Below are positions 1 through 7,414 of a stretch of DNA of 9,441 nt, one piece after another. The stretch comes from Candidatus Sediminicultor secundus (lineage in GTDB: Bacteria > Atribacterota > JS1 > SB-45 > 34-128): NCBI GenBank assembly GCA_002849045.2, contig NCRO01000114.1, positions 1 to 9,441 on the forward strand, read 5' to 3'. The position numbers and the translations under genes are program-made. The notes below the pieces were generated by a model. That model was not told where the DNA came from. It did no database searches and worked only from the letters and a program-made list of their open reading frames with translations. Position 1 is the first letter of the stretch; every line of letters begins with the position of its first letter.

Positions 1-146
1 TAGTTAATGAAGGGAAAATACTTAGAAGATAAAGGGATAAATTAAAGTAAAATTTTGAAAAAAATTTAAAATAAAAAAGGGTTTTTTGTTTAGGTGGAGA
101 ATATATATATTAAGTAAAATAAACTATTACTAAGGAGGAAAGAGAT
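1..146 (+). other. Leader region upstream of hpf
   Basis: AT-rich stretch before hpf. One frame is open from the window edge and ends with TAA at 30-32, and another has TAG at 1-3, so the tail of an upstream gene may lie here, but nothing is recognisable. An A6-GGG-T6 inverted repeat sits at 73-87 and has no GC stem, so it is not a convincing terminator. TTGTTT at 86-91 with an AT-rich stretch near 105-113 could be a weak promoter, but spacing and match are poor. The only solid signal is the TAAGGAGG ribosome site at 131-138. Confidence 0.4.
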
Positions 147-686
147 ATGAAGATTATTTTCAAAGGAAAACATATTGAAGTGACAGATGCGATGCGTAAT
201 TATATAGAAAAAAGGTTAAACAAGATCGAGAGACATTTTGATCATATCTTAGAAGTAATAGTAACTTTAAGTATAGAGAAAAATAGGCAAATTGTTGAAG
301 CAACCTTGCAGGCAAGCAGAGCTTTGATTAGAGCCGAAGAAGAAACAGATGACATGTATACTTCCATAGATAAAGTAGCAGATAAATTGGAAAGACAGAT
401 ACAAAAGTATAAAGAAAAATATTTTCAGAAATCCCACCCCGGCACAGAAAGAAAAGGTTTGGTTAATAAAGGAGTTAATGTTGAAGATAATGAGTCGAAT
501 AAGATTGCTAAAATTGTAAAGACTAAAAGATTTGCCATTAAACCGATGTCAGTAGAAGAAGCGGCAATGCAAATGGATTTATTGGGACACAATTTTTTTG
601 TTTTTGCTAATGATAATACCAACAAAGTTAATGTTCTGTATAAAAGAAAAGACGGGAATTTCGGACTAATTGAGCCGGAATTTTAA
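147..686 (+). CDS. hpf: Ribosome hibernation promoting factor, long form
   Basis: This cytoplasmic protein of 179 residues binds the 30S subunit in the decoding region and, in its long form, joins two 70S ribosomes into inactive 100S dimers during stress or stationary phase. Residues 1-95 form the N-terminal ribosome-binding domain (beta-alpha-beta start, then a long helix rich in Lys and Glu around 72-92). Residues 96-125 are a polar linker. Residues 126-179 match the C-terminal dimerisation domain, with the hallmark RFAIKPMSVEEAAMQMDLLG and FFVF stretch followed by VNVLYKRKDGNFGLIEP. The length is normal for long HPF. The ATG lies 8 bases after a TAAGGAGG site (131-138). In many low-GC bacteria hpf lies a short way upstream of secA and prfB, and that order is partly kept here, with extra genes inserted. 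Confidence 0.96.
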   Translation: MKIIFKGKHIEVTDAMRNYIEKRLNKIERHFDHILEVIVTLSIEKNRQIVEATLQASRALIRAEEETDDMYTSIDKVADKLERQIQKYKEKYFQKSHPGTERKGLVNKGVNVEDNESNKIAKIVKTKRFAIKPMSVEEAAMQMDLLGHNFFVFANDNTNKVNVLYKRKDGNFGLIEPEF

Positions 687-696
687 GGAGGAATTT

Positions 697-1404
697 ATGG
701 AGAAAAATAAATTACATGCATTTCGTAATTTTATAATTCCCCGACGTTTTAATTACGAAGTAGAAGATATAGAAAAATCGTTAAAAGATCTAAGTGATAT
801 TCTATTTGCGAAAATAGTATTATCAGAGGATAGAGATATAAAAGAAATTCATATAATTACTAAAGATTCTTCTAATCCTAAAAGAATCACCCGGGATATA
901 GAATCGTTTTTATTAGCTAAATATAATATTCAAGTAGATTATAGAAAAATTAGTATAGCACAAGTAAAGGATAAAGAAATAAGAGATGAGCAAATAAAGG
1001 AAGAAGAATCAGAATCTTCTTTAAGACTTAAATTCTCTGATATTAAAGTGGGAGCTATCGGTAATCAGTTTGAAGTTTGTGTAAAATTAGAAAATAACGG
1101 AAAAATATATGAAGGTAAAGTATCTGGAAAAAATTGGGACGAAAATCAGGAATATTTAGTGGCTAAAGCTGCCTTAGAGGGGATAAGTTCTTTTTTAGAG
1201 GGCTCAATTTTCTTTCAGGTAGATGAAATAAAAAAGATTGAGTTGGATGGTAAAGAAATAATAGTAGTCTCTATTAATCTAATCGATTCAAAAAGAAAGG
1301 AAAACCTGGTAGGCTCTACGGTAATTAAAGACGATCTTAATAAAGCAGTAGTAAAAGCAATCCTTAAAGCCACTAACCGTAGAGTTTTAATAAAAGAAAA
1401 TTAA
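697..1404 (+). CDS. Conserved hypothetical protein coupled to hpf
   Basis: This 235-residue soluble protein has no signal peptide or membrane segment. The ATG at 697 is preferred over the more upstream TTG at 670 because AAGGAGG (685-691) lies 5 bases before it. That site overlaps the hpf stop codon (684-686), so translation is probably coupled. I see two parts. Residues about 10-90 carry a motif with KEIHIITKDSSNPKRITRDI and then YNIQVDYRKISIAQV; I recall similar wording in unnamed proteins of low-GC and actinobacterial lineages, from memory only. A charged linker at about 90-108 leads to a second alpha/beta part (108-235) with alternating strands and helices, ending in a helix with VVKAILKATNRR. 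No catalytic motif is visible. Its position in an hpf operon suggests, but does not show, a role linked to ribosomes or stress. Confidence 0.85.
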   Translation: MEKNKLHAFRNFIIPRRFNYEVEDIEKSLKDLSDILFAKIVLSEDRDIKEIHIITKDSSNPKRITRDIESFLLAKYNIQVDYRKISIAQVKDKEIRDEQIKEEESESSLRLKFSDIKVGAIGNQFEVCVKLENNGKIYEGKVSGKNWDENQEYLVAKAALEGISSFLEGSIFFQVDEIKKIELDGKEIIVVSINLIDSKRKENLVGSTVIKDDLNKAVVKAILKATNRRVLIKEN

Positions 1405-1534
1405 ATAGAGTTTTAGGTCGGTGAGGCCCTTATTTTGAACTAATAATATAATAACTGATGTAGTAGTTTCATTGAGCGAAGCGAAGCGGTTTTGAATGTT
1501 GGAAAAATAAATAGAAACCGTGGAGGTGCTAAAG
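1405..1534 (+). promoter_or_regulatory. Structured leader upstream of a small peptide gene
   Basis: A GGTC-GGTGA-GGCC hairpin (1416-1428) followed by CTTATTTT may end the hpf transcript weakly. A perfect TATAAT lies at 1447-1452 but has no good -35 partner. A tandem AGCGA-AGCGA-AGCGG run (1475-1489) leads into CGGTTTT (1487-1493), which can pair with GAAACCG (1514-1520). That stem ends directly before the GGAGGTG ribosome site at 1522-1528. The arrangement resembles a translational control leader, but it matches no riboswitch class I can name. Confidence 0.35.
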
Positions 1535-1624
1535 ATGAAGATTAATAAGGCAAAACTAATCAGCTTATTAATTAGTGTCATGGCTTTACTATTAGCTGGT
1601 GGCGCTAAATATAGCTGGAGATAA
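1535..1624 (+). CDS. Small hydrophobic membrane peptide, 29 aa
   Basis: A 29-residue reading frame starts with ATG 6 bases after a strong GGAGGTG site (1522-1528), better than the site of the gene that follows. The peptide has a basic start (MKINKAK), a hydrophobic core LISLLISVMALLLAGGA at about 8-24, and a short tail ending KYSWR. This is the pattern of a single-pass membrane micropeptide or a short secreted signal peptide-like product with no mature domain. It sits between two hairpins and 58 bases before the HD-GYP gene, so it may be a leader peptide or a partner of that membrane protein. I do not recognise a named family. The ribosome site and the amphipathic layout are the main reasons to believe it is translated. 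Confidence 0.55.
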   Translation: MKINKAKLISLLISVMALLLAGGAKYSWR

Positions 1625-1637
1625 TATAGAATAATAA

Positions 1638-1651
1638 AGGCCCATCGGCCT
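1638..1651 (+). terminator. Hairpin between small peptide and HD-GYP genes
   Basis: A perfect AGGCC-CATC-GGCCT hairpin is followed by AATTTATTT on the plus strand and flanked by TTTATTATT when read on the minus strand. The stem is only five pairs and the T-run is interrupted, so termination would be partial at best. It could act as an attenuator or mRNA processing site between the peptide gene and the HD-GYP gene. The wider segment 1632-1657 is an imperfect inverted copy of 1411-1436. Confidence 0.35.
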
Positions 1652-1682
1652 AATTTATTTATGATTGAAGGGGTAATATAAT

Positions 1683-2921
1683 TTGTCTTTAAAATTAAAA
1701 ATATATATTATAGTAATAACAACATTAGCTATTGCTCTTTTCATATATTTAACACCTTCCTTGCCCTCATTTTCTAATATATGGTTGGCAATTTTATTTT
1801 TTCTTACTATATCTATTTTCGCTGAATTTATTCCTGTTGACTTACCTGTAGGAGGAGTTATAAGTATCGGTTTTCCCATAGATTTTGTGCTGATTTTAGT
1901 CTATGGACCAGCCTTAGCAATGTTAATAACTGCTTTGGGTGCATTGATAGGTGAAATAATTGAGAGGAAAGTGTCGTGGTATAAAATAATATTTAATACC
2001 TCTCAATATGCTTTAACAGCTGGTATTGCCGGTATTGCCTATCAACAAGCAGGAGGAGTTGTAGGAGCGCAAAATATTTTTAGATTTATCTTGCCTGCTG
2101 CCATATGTGCTTTAACTTATTGTATTGTTAATATAACCTTATTTGTTATGGTTGTTTCATTTGCACAAAATGTTAGAATAGCAACAATTTGGAGAACGAG
2201 TATCAAGGAGACGGTACCTAGTTATATAGCAGAAGCCCCCATGGGTTTTCTTATGGCTATCGTCTATGTAGAGGTTGGGATTATAGGGATTTTATTATTT
2301 TTCCTCCCTTTATTACTGGCTCGTCGTTCTTTTGAATTATATACCAAAATGCGCAAAGTATATTTGGATACTATTCGTGCTTTAGCAGCAGCCATTGATG
2401 CCAAAGACCCCTATACTAAAGGTCATTCAGAGAGAGTTGCTGAAACATCTATAGCCGTAGCTCAAGAATTAAATTTATCTGATCGGGACATTGAGAATAT
2501 AGAATATACTGCTTTACTTCATGATATAGGAAAGATTGGCATAGCAGATAACATCTTAGGCAAGGAGAGCAAGCTAACTAATAAAGAGTTTGATAAAATA
2601 AAAGAACATACAATTATGGGAGCCAAGATTATAGAGCCGGTAGATTTTTTAAAAAATTCCTATAAGGCGATTTATCATCACCATGAAAAGTATAATGGCA
2701 AAGGTTATCCGGATGGATTAAAAAGTGAAGATATACCTATATCTGCCAGGATAATTGCTGTAGCAGATGCTTATGATGCGATGGGCTCTGATCGTCCTTA
2801 CAGAAAAAAGTTAAGCCATAATAAAATATTGAGAGAGTTAAAAGAACAATCCGGAAAACAGTTTGATCCCGAAGTAGTTAAAGCTCTTATTTCGGTTCTT
2901 GATAGAGAAAGAGAAAAATAA
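1683..2921 (+). CDS. Membrane-anchored HD-GYP domain phosphodiesterase
   Basis: This 412-residue inner-membrane protein carries a cytoplasmic HD-GYP domain, a family that hydrolyses cyclic di-GMP or related cyclic dinucleotides. Residues 1-215 form about six membrane helices (roughly 5-24, 32-50, 63-90, 104-123, 133-160, 185-213) of a MASE-like sensor type, including FPIDFVLILVYGPALAM. A short helical link leads to HD-GYP at about 225-405. Metal ligands visible are HSERV at 248-252, HD at 280-281 with K284, H309, the HHH at 332-334, GYP at 341-343 and D362. All the core motifs are present, so it should be active. The start is TTG at 1683: an in-frame stop at 1674-1676 excludes any earlier start, and AAGGGG (1668-1673) lies 9 bases upstream. 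Its stop abuts the ATG of the DUF5317 gene, which indicates one operon. The ligand sensed by the membrane part is unknown. Confidence 0.93.
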   Translation: MSLKLKIYIIVITTLAIALFIYLTPSLPSFSNIWLAILFFLTISIFAEFIPVDLPVGGVISIGFPIDFVLILVYGPALAMLITALGALIGEIIERKVSWYKIIFNTSQYALTAGIAGIAYQQAGGVVGAQNIFRFILPAAICALTYCIVNITLFVMVVSFAQNVRIATIWRTSIKETVPSYIAEAPMGFLMAIVYVEVGIIGILLFFLPLLLARRSFELYTKMRKVYLDTIRALAAAIDAKDPYTKGHSERVAETSIAVAQELNLSDRDIENIEYTALLHDIGKIGIADNILGKESKLTNKEFDKIKEHTIMGAKIIEPVDFLKNSYKAIYHHHEKYNGKGYPDGLKSEDIPISARIIAVADAYDAMGSDRPYRKKLSHNKILRELKEQSGKQFDPEVVKALISVLDREREK

Positions 2922-3488
2922 ATGTTATATGTCTATATTATAATTATTTCTATTATAATAGGACTGCTTCGCAAGGGTAAGTTAAGCAGTTTGAGTCAGA
3001 TTTCACTGAAGAAAATAGAATTAATAGTGTTAGCCTGTTTAGTTCAGGGTGGAATAATATTTCTGGGGTCAAAAAAAATTAAATTTGTTCTTGATTACAG
3101 TTCTTATATGATAATTTTCTCTTATATTGTGCTCCTATTGGCAGTTTGGTATAATAAGACATTAAAAGGAATCAAGATTATCGCTTTGGGGATAATCTTT
3201 AATTTTATAGTTATTGTAGCTAATGGCGGCCATATGCCGGTATTATTGAGCAGTTTATATAAAGCAGGATTAGATGATTTTGCTCTTGTATTAAAAGAAG
3301 GTACTTATGTTACTCATGCTCTTGTAACTGAAAAAACCTTATTTAGATTTTTGGCTGATGTTATCCCATTGTCTCCCCCCTTTCCTGATCCTTCAGTGGT
3401 AAGTGCGGGAGATTTTTTAATGTTTTATGGGGTGTTCAGCTTAATTCAAAATGCAATGGTGAAGGAAGAACTGAACCCAGAAGCCTAA
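2922..3488 (+). CDS. DUF5317 family membrane protein
   Basis: This 188-residue integral membrane protein has about five hydrophobic segments (roughly 2-17, 32-49, 60-77, 84-100 and 163-180). The sequence shows the pattern I associate with DUF5317: NGGHMPV at 101-107, THALVTEKT at 131-139, then FLADVIPL at 144-150, a Pro-rich stretch to 157 and SAGD at 161-164 leading into the last helix. No enzymatic motif is visible and the function is unknown. The ATG follows the HD-GYP stop with no gap, and no separate ribosome site is needed if translation is coupled. A tight pairing suggests that the two membrane proteins act together, perhaps with this one as a partner of the HD-GYP sensor. That is inference from position only. 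Confidence 0.82.
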   Translation: MLYVYIIIISIIIGLLRKGKLSSLSQISLKKIELIVLACLVQGGIIFLGSKKIKFVLDYSSYMIIFSYIVLLLAVWYNKTLKGIKIIALGIIFNFIVIVANGGHMPVLLSSLYKAGLDDFALVLKEGTYVTHALVTEKTLFRFLADVIPLSPPFPDPSVVSAGDFLMFYGVFSLIQNAMVKEELNPEA

Positions 3489-3490
3489 TT

Positions 3491-3724
3491 AGTATCTCGT
3501 ATCTCGTGAAAAAGATAGAATTCAGAAAACTAATTCGTATCGAGTATATAGTACTTAGCAAAGAAAGGAAAGAGTTAATTAGTTAAGAAAATATAAGATC
3601 AATTAATATATATAGTATATAGAATAAATTAAAGTATACAGAATCTTTATTCCCTCTCTCCTTCGGAGGAAAGTGTTAGGGTGAGGGGGAAACAAACGCA
3701 ATACGATATCCGATATACGAAAAT
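3491..3724. repeat. Degenerate 7-base tandem repeats, GTAT type
   Basis: Phased units recur every 7 bases: GTATCTC at 3492 and 3499 with GTG at 3506; GTAT, GTAT and GTAC at 3537, 3544 and 3551; GTAT and GAAT at 3615/3622 and again at 3634/3641. The opposite orientation appears at the right, with CGATATC at 3704, CGATATA at 3711 and CGA at 3718. The left and right arms are therefore roughly inverted copies. Spacing is exact although unit sequence drifts. Confidence 0.6.
3651..3690. repeat. REP-like GC-rich palindromic element
   Basis: A GC-rich island in an AT-rich gap: TCCCTCTCTCC, then TTC, then GGAG, and the phrase GTTAGGGTGAGGGGG. It resembles the widespread intergenic repeat with CCCTCTCC, GGAGAGGG and TTAGGGTGAGGGG that I know from many bacterial genomes. 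The inner stem CTCC-TTC-GGAG is intact. The outer CCCTC can pair with GAGGG further right. Confidence 0.5.
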
Positions 3725-3886
3725 AACTTTTCGCTATAAGTTTTTAGCTCAATAATGAGATTACCACGGGGAGTATTCAATATTACTTGAGTGCTATCCT
3801 CCAATGATAAATAGTACGAATAGTTATTTTTACGGATAGCATAAAAATAAAAATTCAAACAATAGAATGAAAAGGAAAAGACAATT

Positions 3887-5422
3887 ATGTTTGATCTGGT
3901 AAAAAAAGTATTTGGCGATTCCAATGAAAAGGAATTAAAAAGATTACAACCTATAGCAGAAAAAATAAATAGTTATGAGCCAGATATTTCAAAATTAAAT
4001 GATGGAGAATTAAAAAATAAGACCACTAAATTTAAAGAGAGATTAGATAAAGGAGAAACTCTGGATGATATTCTCCCTGAAGTTTTCGCAGTTGTTCGGG
4101 AAGCAGCTAAACGAGTTACCGGAATGAGACCTTTCGATGTTCAGCTTATAGGAGGAATTGTTTTATACCAGAGCAAGATAGTCGAGATGGCTACCGGAGA
4201 AGGTAAAACTTTAGTAGCCACCATGCCGGCATACTTAAATGCTTTGAGCGGTAATAGTGTACACATTGTTACCGTAAATGATTACCTGGCTAAACGAGAT
4301 AGGTATTGGATGGGTGGAATTTACGAATCTTTAGGATTAAAGGTAGGTTTAATCCAGCATGATATGAGAATCGATGAACGAAAGAAAGCCTACCAAGCAG
4401 ATATAACTTATGGGACCAATAATGAATTTGGTTTTGATTATTTAAGAGATAATATGGCAGTTCGTCTGGAAGATGTGGTTCAAAAAGGTTATCATTTTGC
4501 TATTGTGGACGAAGTGGATAGTATTTTAATCGATGAAGCCAGGACTCCTTTAATTATCTCTGGTCCTTCTGATGAATCGACCAAAATATATCAACAGGTA
4601 AACAGAATTGCTACTCGGTTACAGGGAGAGGTAGATTATAAAGTATATGAAAAGGAAAAGACGGTTGCTCTAACCGAAGAGGGTGTTTCCCGTATTGAAG
4701 GGTTACTGCAGATAAAGAATCTATATGATGAGAAAAATATGAATGTACAACATCATGTTATCCAAGCCCTAAGGGCACAAAGATTATTTAAAACAGATGT
4801 TGATTATATAGTAAAAAACGGAGAAGTGATCATTGTAGATGAATTTACTGGAAGATTAATGTTTGGGAGACGATACAGTGATGGACTTCATCAGGCTATT
4901 GAGGCAAAAGAAGGAGTAGTAATCGCCCGGGAAAATCAGACCTTGGCTACTATAACTTTCCAGAATTATTTTAGATTATACAAGAAACTTAGTGGCATGA
5001 CAGGTACGGCTAAGACTGAAGAGGAGGAATTTATCCATATTTACAATCTACCGGTAGTGGTTATTCCTCCTAATAAAAAATTAATCAGGAATAATTGTGT
5101 AGATGTGATCTATAGGACTGAAAGAGAAAAATTTAAAGCAGTTATTAAAGAGATAGTTGAAGTTCATAAGATGGGAAGGTCTATTTTAGTAGGAACAGTA
5201 TCGATTGATAAATCAGAAATGTTGAGTAGGTTATTAAAGAAAGAGAATATTGGACACAATGTCTTGAATGCAAAAAATCACGAGAGAGAAGCAGAAATTA
5301 TAGCCCAAGCAGGTCAGGGTAAAAATGTAACTATTTCTACTAATATGGCTGGACGAGTAACTTCAGAGGCTCCCTCAATATGGGTAACAACACAGATATT
5401 TCTTTTTCCTGGTTTTAAATAA
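3887..5422 (+). CDS. secA: Preprotein translocase ATPase SecA, 3' truncated
   Basis: SecA is the ATPase that drives preproteins through the SecYEG channel at the cytoplasmic face of the membrane. Residues 1-490 are plainly SecA. Visible are MATGEGKTL with Walker A at 102-108, [10 protein letters not shown] at 129-138, FDYLRDNM at 183-190, the Walker [16 protein letters not shown] at 208-222, VDEFTGRLM at 317-325, [11 protein letters not shown] at 368-378, GRSILVGT at 430-437 and TNMAGR at 485-490. The family then continues with GTD, but here the reading becomes VTSEAPS and runs 21 unrelated residues to a stop. Those residues are the antisense of the KamA-family gene. Full SecA has roughly 800-900 residues, so the end of NBD2, the helical scaffold and wing domains and the C-terminal tail are missing. 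The fragment cannot be a working translocase. AAGGA at 3872-3876 precedes the ATG by 10 bases. Confidence 0.95.
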   Translation: MFDLVKKVFGDSNEKELKRLQPIAEKINSYEPDISKLNDGELKNKTTKFKERLDKGETLDDILPEVFAVVREAAKRVTGMRPFDVQLIGGIVLYQSKIVEMATGEGKTLVATMPAYLNALSGNSVHIVTVNDYLAKRDRYWMGGIYESLGLKVGLIQHDMRIDERKKAYQADITYGTNNEFGFDYLRDNMAVRLEDVVQKGYHFAIVDEVDSILIDEARTPLIISGPSDESTKIYQQVNRIATRLQGEVDYKVYEKEKTVALTEEGVSRIEGLLQIKNLYDEKNMNVQHHVIQALRAQRLFKTDVDYIVKNGEVIIVDEFTGRLMFGRRYSDGLHQAIEAKEGVVIARENQTLATITFQNYFRLYKKLSGMTGTAKTEEEEFIHIYNLPVVVIPPNKKLIRNNCVDVIYRTEREKFKAVIKEIVEVHKMGRSILVGTVSIDKSEMLSRLLKKENIGHNVLNAKNHEREAEIIAQAGQGKNVTISTNMAGRVTSEAPSIWVTTQIFLFPGFK

Positions 5423-6684
5423 CTCCCTATTAGCTTAGTTAACTCATCGGTTATCCTCATGGGAAGAGTAACTGGAGTTCTGGTAGCCCACCTTATATTT
5501 ATTACATGTTCCATCTGGCATAATCTATCCATAATATACTTTATCTGTTCATCACCCAAAGCCAAAGGATCTCCACCGGTAATCAACACATCTTTCATGG
5601 AAGTATGTTTGGCAAACCAGTCTAAAGCCTTATCTAATGATTCCTTGCTGGGTACTGCTTCAGGCATCATTGGTCCGGTTATTTCCCAATTTCTTTGACA
5701 GTAGACACAAATTTGCGGGCAAGTGTCATAGGGTTTTAGAATAGATATCATGGGATATCTTCTAGTAATTAATTCTTCCGGTGAAGTATCATGTTCGCCC
5801 ATGAAATCAAAATAATACGACCTCTCTTTACGATGTTCTTTCATTAAAGTTACATAATGTATAGGGGGAATGACTTGGGACCTTACTTGATAATCATTTT
5901 TTCGATCACTGCGGGAAAAATCGAATAAAGAAAGATAGTAAGGGGTAATCCCAAAAGGTATTTTATTTTCAATAGCAATCTCAATAGCTTTGATATCTTC
6001 CTCGGCAAGAGGAACTAATTTCTTGAGATTTTCTAAATCATCCTTATCTTGGAATATGTGTTTCAAATGCCAATAGTAGTCGTTCCAGTCGTTTATAGTT
6101 GCTCCAAAATAATCTAATATTTTCTGACGATTTTCTTCTCTTTCCCTAATCAGTTTATCATCACATCCGGAAGGATAACGGTCAATAAAATTATGAATTT
6201 TTTCGTATAGTTTGTCTAAATAATTAGAACGAAATATCCCTGCTTCTCTCCCTTTAATCTTAGCAAAATCTACTATTTTAATACCATCTTTTTCCAGTAA
6301 TGGCCTTAGCCATCCTGAAGAAATATCTGCCTTGCTTTTCATGGCTTTGAAAAGGTGAATAAATTCTTCTAAAAAACCATCGCTCACTTCTTTGTTTATC
6401 CCTTGATTATCTTTAGCAAGACTCCATAAATAATCTAAAGTACTAAAACCAGCAATTTTCTCATTTCGGAGAGAAATAAGGTTATTGAATACCTTTATTG
6501 CTTCTAAGGCTGTGGCGTATTCTAATTTATGTAATTCTTCTTTTCCCTCTCTATATTCCCATTCTAAGTCTTTTGAAAATTGAAAGAGTTTTTGCCTTGC
6601 TTCTTGTAAACTTTCACTTTCCTTTAATAATTTAAAAATTTCCAGGTTCTCTCTCCATAGCTTTTCAATTAAGCTCTTATTCAT
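5314..6684 (-). CDS. KamA-family radical SAM aminomutase, 3' truncated
   Basis: This looks like a member of the lysine 2,3-aminomutase family, iron-sulfur and PLP enzymes that move an amino group from C2 to C3 of an amino acid. The radical SAM cluster motif CPQICVYC gives Cys322, Cys326 and Cys329 (CxxxCxxC). ITGGDPL at 368-374 is the SAM-binding GGD motif, and [16 protein letters not shown] at 397-412 is typical of Kam[11 protein letters not shown] near 198-207 and [13 protein letters not shown] at 242-254 match the usual N-terminal part. About 195 residues precede that part, so this is a long variant. Residues 1-443 are genuine; 444-456 are antisense secA. The lost C-terminal part would carry the PLP lysine and substrate aspartates, so the fragment should be inactive. 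It follows fchA by about 100 bases, with an AT-only TTAGAA/TTCTAA hairpin (6751-6772) between them. The substrate cannot be told. Confidence 0.88.
   Translation of the reverse strand: MNKSLIEKLWRENLEIFKLLKESESLQEARQKLFQFSKDLEWEYREGKEELHKLEYATALEAIKVFNNLISLRNEKIAGFSTLDYLWSLAKDNQGINKEVSDGFLEEFIHLFKAMKSKADISSGWLRPLLEKDGIKIVDFAKIKGREAGIFRSNYLDKLYEKIHNFIDRYPSGCDDKLIREREENRQKILDYFGATINDWNDYYWHLKHIFQDKDDLENLKKLVPLAEEDIKAIEIAIENKIPFGITPYYLSLFDFSRSDRKNDYQVRSQVIPPIHYVTLMKEHRKERSYYFDFMGEHDTSPEELITRRYPMISILKPYDTCPQICVYCQRNWEITGPMMPEAVPSKESLDKALDWFAKHTSMKDVLITGGDPLALGDEQIKYIMDRLCQMEHVINIRWATRTPVTLPMRITDELTKLIGSYLKPGKRNICVVTHIEGASEVTRPAILVEIVTFLP
5355..5358. other. Rearrangement junction between secA and KamA-family gene
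   Basis: On the plus strand the SecA reading matches its family up to the GGACGAG at 5351-5357 (Gly-Arg and the first base of the next Gly) and fails from T5358. On the minus strand the KamA-family protein matches through EVT, whose Thr codon covers 5358-5356, and fails from the next codon at 5355. Bases 5356-5357 are compatible with both genes, so the joint has one or two bases of microhomology. Two genes in opposite orientation are thus fused tail to tail with both 3' parts absent. Confidence 0.85.
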
Positions 6685-6786
6685 TTTATTTTCTTTTTCC
6701 CCTTTCCAAAAAATAGTTTGTTTACAATTTTTGAACTTTTGATATTAAAATTAGAAATTTTTTTAATTCTAAAATACAAACTCTAT

Positions 6787-7414
6787 CTATCCAATTTTTT
6801 TCTCTACTATTTCCAACACTTTTTCTTTCTGTCCTTTTTCTTTCAATAATAATTCTTGTATAGAAGAGGAAAGCTCTTCTTTTGTTTTTTCATCTTTAAT
6901 CATTTTCAAATTTATCTTCACATTTAATATAGCACTCTCCAACGCTGCTTCTGCCATTAAGGCCGCAACTCCGGCATCACTTACCACATTAATATTACCT
7001 TTTTCGGCAACTTCTTTAGAAAGACTCAGTATGTCCAGACATTTGTAGGCTACTCTAAGAGGAACTTTTGCTGCTTTAATTAGTGCTTCTTGCATCTTCT
7101 CTGTCCTTATCTTTTTTTTCATCTTCGGTTTCCTTGGGCATCTTGTAAGTAGCCATAAAATTATTAAAAACTTTAACATCGTCTTCAATCAACTGACTTA
7201 ATTCATAGCGTAATTTTTCCGAAGAACTTAAAATTTTCTTAATATCTTCTTCTACATCTTCATATTTCTTTTTACCTACAGTTAAATTGCCAACCATAGA
7301 AATCAAAGCTGCCCCCAGTGCACCAGCTAATGCAGCCACACTCCCTCCGCCAGGAGTTGGTGAATTAGAAGCTAATTCATTTAAAAAATTACTGACTTTT
7401 TTATCGATTAACAT
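6787..7414 (-). CDS. fchA: Cyclodeaminase/cyclohydrolase family protein, frameshifted
   Basis: This belongs to the formimidoyltetrahydrofolate cyclodeaminase family. Members release ammonia from formimino-THF or interconvert methenyl- and formyl-THF in one-carbon metabolism. The start carries SPTPGGGSVAALAGALGAAL at 18-37, then MVGNLTVGKKKY at 40-51, LIEDDVKVFNNFM at 75-87 and KMPKETEDEK at 91-100. The next frame continues with EALIKAAKVPLRVAY, the GNINVVSDAGVAALMAEAAL motif and LNVKINL. The two parts meet at a run of eight T at 7112-7119 (eight A in the coding strand). With seven A they join into one 208-residue protein, the normal family length. So there is one extra base: a sequencing indel, a real mutation, or a site of polymerase slippage. 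The ATG at 7414 lies 7 bases after AAGGAGG. It is probably co-transcribed with the downstream KamA-family gene. Confidence 0.88.

Larger units (their letters stand above)
3489..3886. other. Noncoding gap before secA with short-period repeats
   Basis: About 400 bases without a credible gene. It holds degenerate 7-base repeats on the left and in the middle (see the separate entry), a REP-like palindrome at 3651-3690, and a unique AT-rich stretch from about 3725 to 3870. In that stretch GGAG and CTCC could pair across a 27-base loop, but this is weak. I see no clear promoter for secA; TTGAGT at 3787-3792 lacks a good -10. A minus-strand frame across 3676-3924 is not convincing. Confidence 0.6.

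Noticed and set aside
73..87. Terminator upstream of hpf (A6-GGG-T6)
   Set aside because: The inverted repeat has only A-T pairs and a three-base loop, so it is not stable enough to call.
1405..1534. Cyclic di-GMP riboswitch before the HD-GYP operon
   Set aside because: The context is attractive, but the conserved GEMM core segments and tetraloop receptor are not present, and I see no class II signature.
1387..1581. Minus-strand frame opposite the small peptide gene
   Set aside because: It is the antisense of the structured leader and peptide gene, with a hydrophobic translation expected from AT-rich DNA and no good ribosome site.
3676..3924. Minus-strand frame of 82 codons upstream of secA
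   Set aside because: It runs through the REP-like element and into the secA start, has low-complexity Phe/Tyr/Ser-rich translation, and has no credible ribosome site. A conserved-looking phrase in the middle could be a relic, but I cannot support it.
5459..5698. Plus-strand frame inside the KamA-family gene
   Set aside because: It is a shadow of the strongly supported minus-strand reading, which contains the radical SAM motifs.
7081..7188. Independent start for the second part of fchA at 7188
   Set aside because: The residues before the frameshift point in that frame are not family-like, there is no ribosome site, and both halves align to one continuous family protein.
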